Shown here: positions 24,642 to 24,822 of the stretch, in pieces | Layout: each line of letters starts with the position of its first letter | Numbering within the stretch: position 1 is the first letter of the stretch | Assembly: GCA_002298165.1 (NCBI GenBank) | Contig: DBMI01000046.1 | Span: forward strand, 1-24,822 | Source of the DNA: Desulfarculales bacterium UBA702 | Lineage (GTDB): Bacteria > Desulfobacterota > Syntrophobacteria > Syntrophobacterales > Syntrophobacteraceae | Reading direction: 5' to 3' | DNA length: 24,822 bases | Position numbers and translations under genes: made by a program | The notes under the pieces: generated by a model | The model's database searches: none | What the model saw: only the letters and a program-made list of their open reading frames with translations | Told to the model about the DNA's origin: nothing

Positions 24642-24822
24642 GGTTAACCGCACCAGAATCTGCCGTCCCTCCTCGGCTCGAGGTGGTTCGATAACTCAGG
24701 TTGATTGAGTCGGTCGGCGCGGGTAGCACGGTCGGGAGGGCCTGTTGACTAAATAATTTTTCGAAAAAATTTAGCAAAATTGGATGGCACGAACCTAATG
24801 AACGTCATTCCCGCATGCTTCT

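Noticed and set aside
24749..24774. AT-rich near-palindrome CTAAATAATTTTT/AAAAAATTTAG as a terminator of lexA
   Set aside because: Weak A-T stem with a bulge, about 135 bases past the stop codon and not followed by a separate T-run; more likely simple AT-rich promoter DNA.

Overview
This is a bacterial chromosomal segment from a motile, Gram-negative, didermic organism. The outer-envelope genes (a periplasmic alpha-2-macroglobulin paired with penicillin-binding protein 1C, and an L,D-transpeptidase) together with a flagellar-type chemotaxis cluster carrying CheD, CheX and CheZ point to the Desulfobacterota (old Deltaproteobacteria). That placement is inferred from gene content and style; I cannot name a species. 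No rRNA, tRNA, CRISPR array, insertion sequence or phage gene was seen.

Region 1 (about 1-12,900, all genes on the minus strand) is an envelope block. In transcription order: a 1,944-residue alpha-2-macroglobulin with an intact CxEQ thioester motif, pbpC one base downstream, an L,D-transpeptidase whose stop overlaps the start of an MFS transporter (GTGA), a secreted protein with two DUF1259/LppY-LpqO-type repeats, and finally a visibly AT-richer gene for a PilZ-like protein with an unknown C-terminal half. The first two genes are the classical yfhM-pbpC pair, thought to trap proteases and repair peptidoglycan when the envelope is breached. The transpeptidase fits the same theme.

Region 2 (13,201-13,635, plus strand) is one small gene I do not recognise, converging on the chemotaxis cluster.

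Region 3 (22,428 down to 13,822, minus strand) is a compact chemotaxis cluster in the order cheW, cheR, cheD, cheY-like, cheX, cheB, cheY, cheA, cheZ. It holds adaptation (CheR, CheB, CheD), signalling (CheA, CheW), two response regulators and two unrelated CheY-P phosphatases (CheX and CheZ), but no chemoreceptor and no flagellar structural gene. Two proteins have unusual architectures. CheA carries, between its phosphotransfer and dimerisation domains, a two-motif segment with the exact 24 + 5 + 24 spacing of the c-di-GMP-binding MshEN domain. CheZ has an HPt-like N-terminal domain joined by a roughly 95-residue Lys/Pro/Glu/Val linker to the phosphatase.

Region 4 (22,429-24,822) starts with a 758-base non-coding gap. 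It contains a near-consensus sigma-28 (FliA) promoter pointing away from the chemotaxis genes, then a hairpin with a T-rich tail, then a gene for a short PilZ protein. Next come a small membrane protein on the minus strand and a complete lexA whose promoter overlaps a perfect TAAATTG-N6-CAATTTA palindrome, a plausible autoregulatory operator. Downstream of lexA lie four perfect GTTGCGG heptamers.

The most interesting idea in the window is a link between c-di-GMP and chemotaxis: a CheA with an embedded MshEN-like segment, beside a PilZ gene that appears to be under flagellar sigma-28 control.
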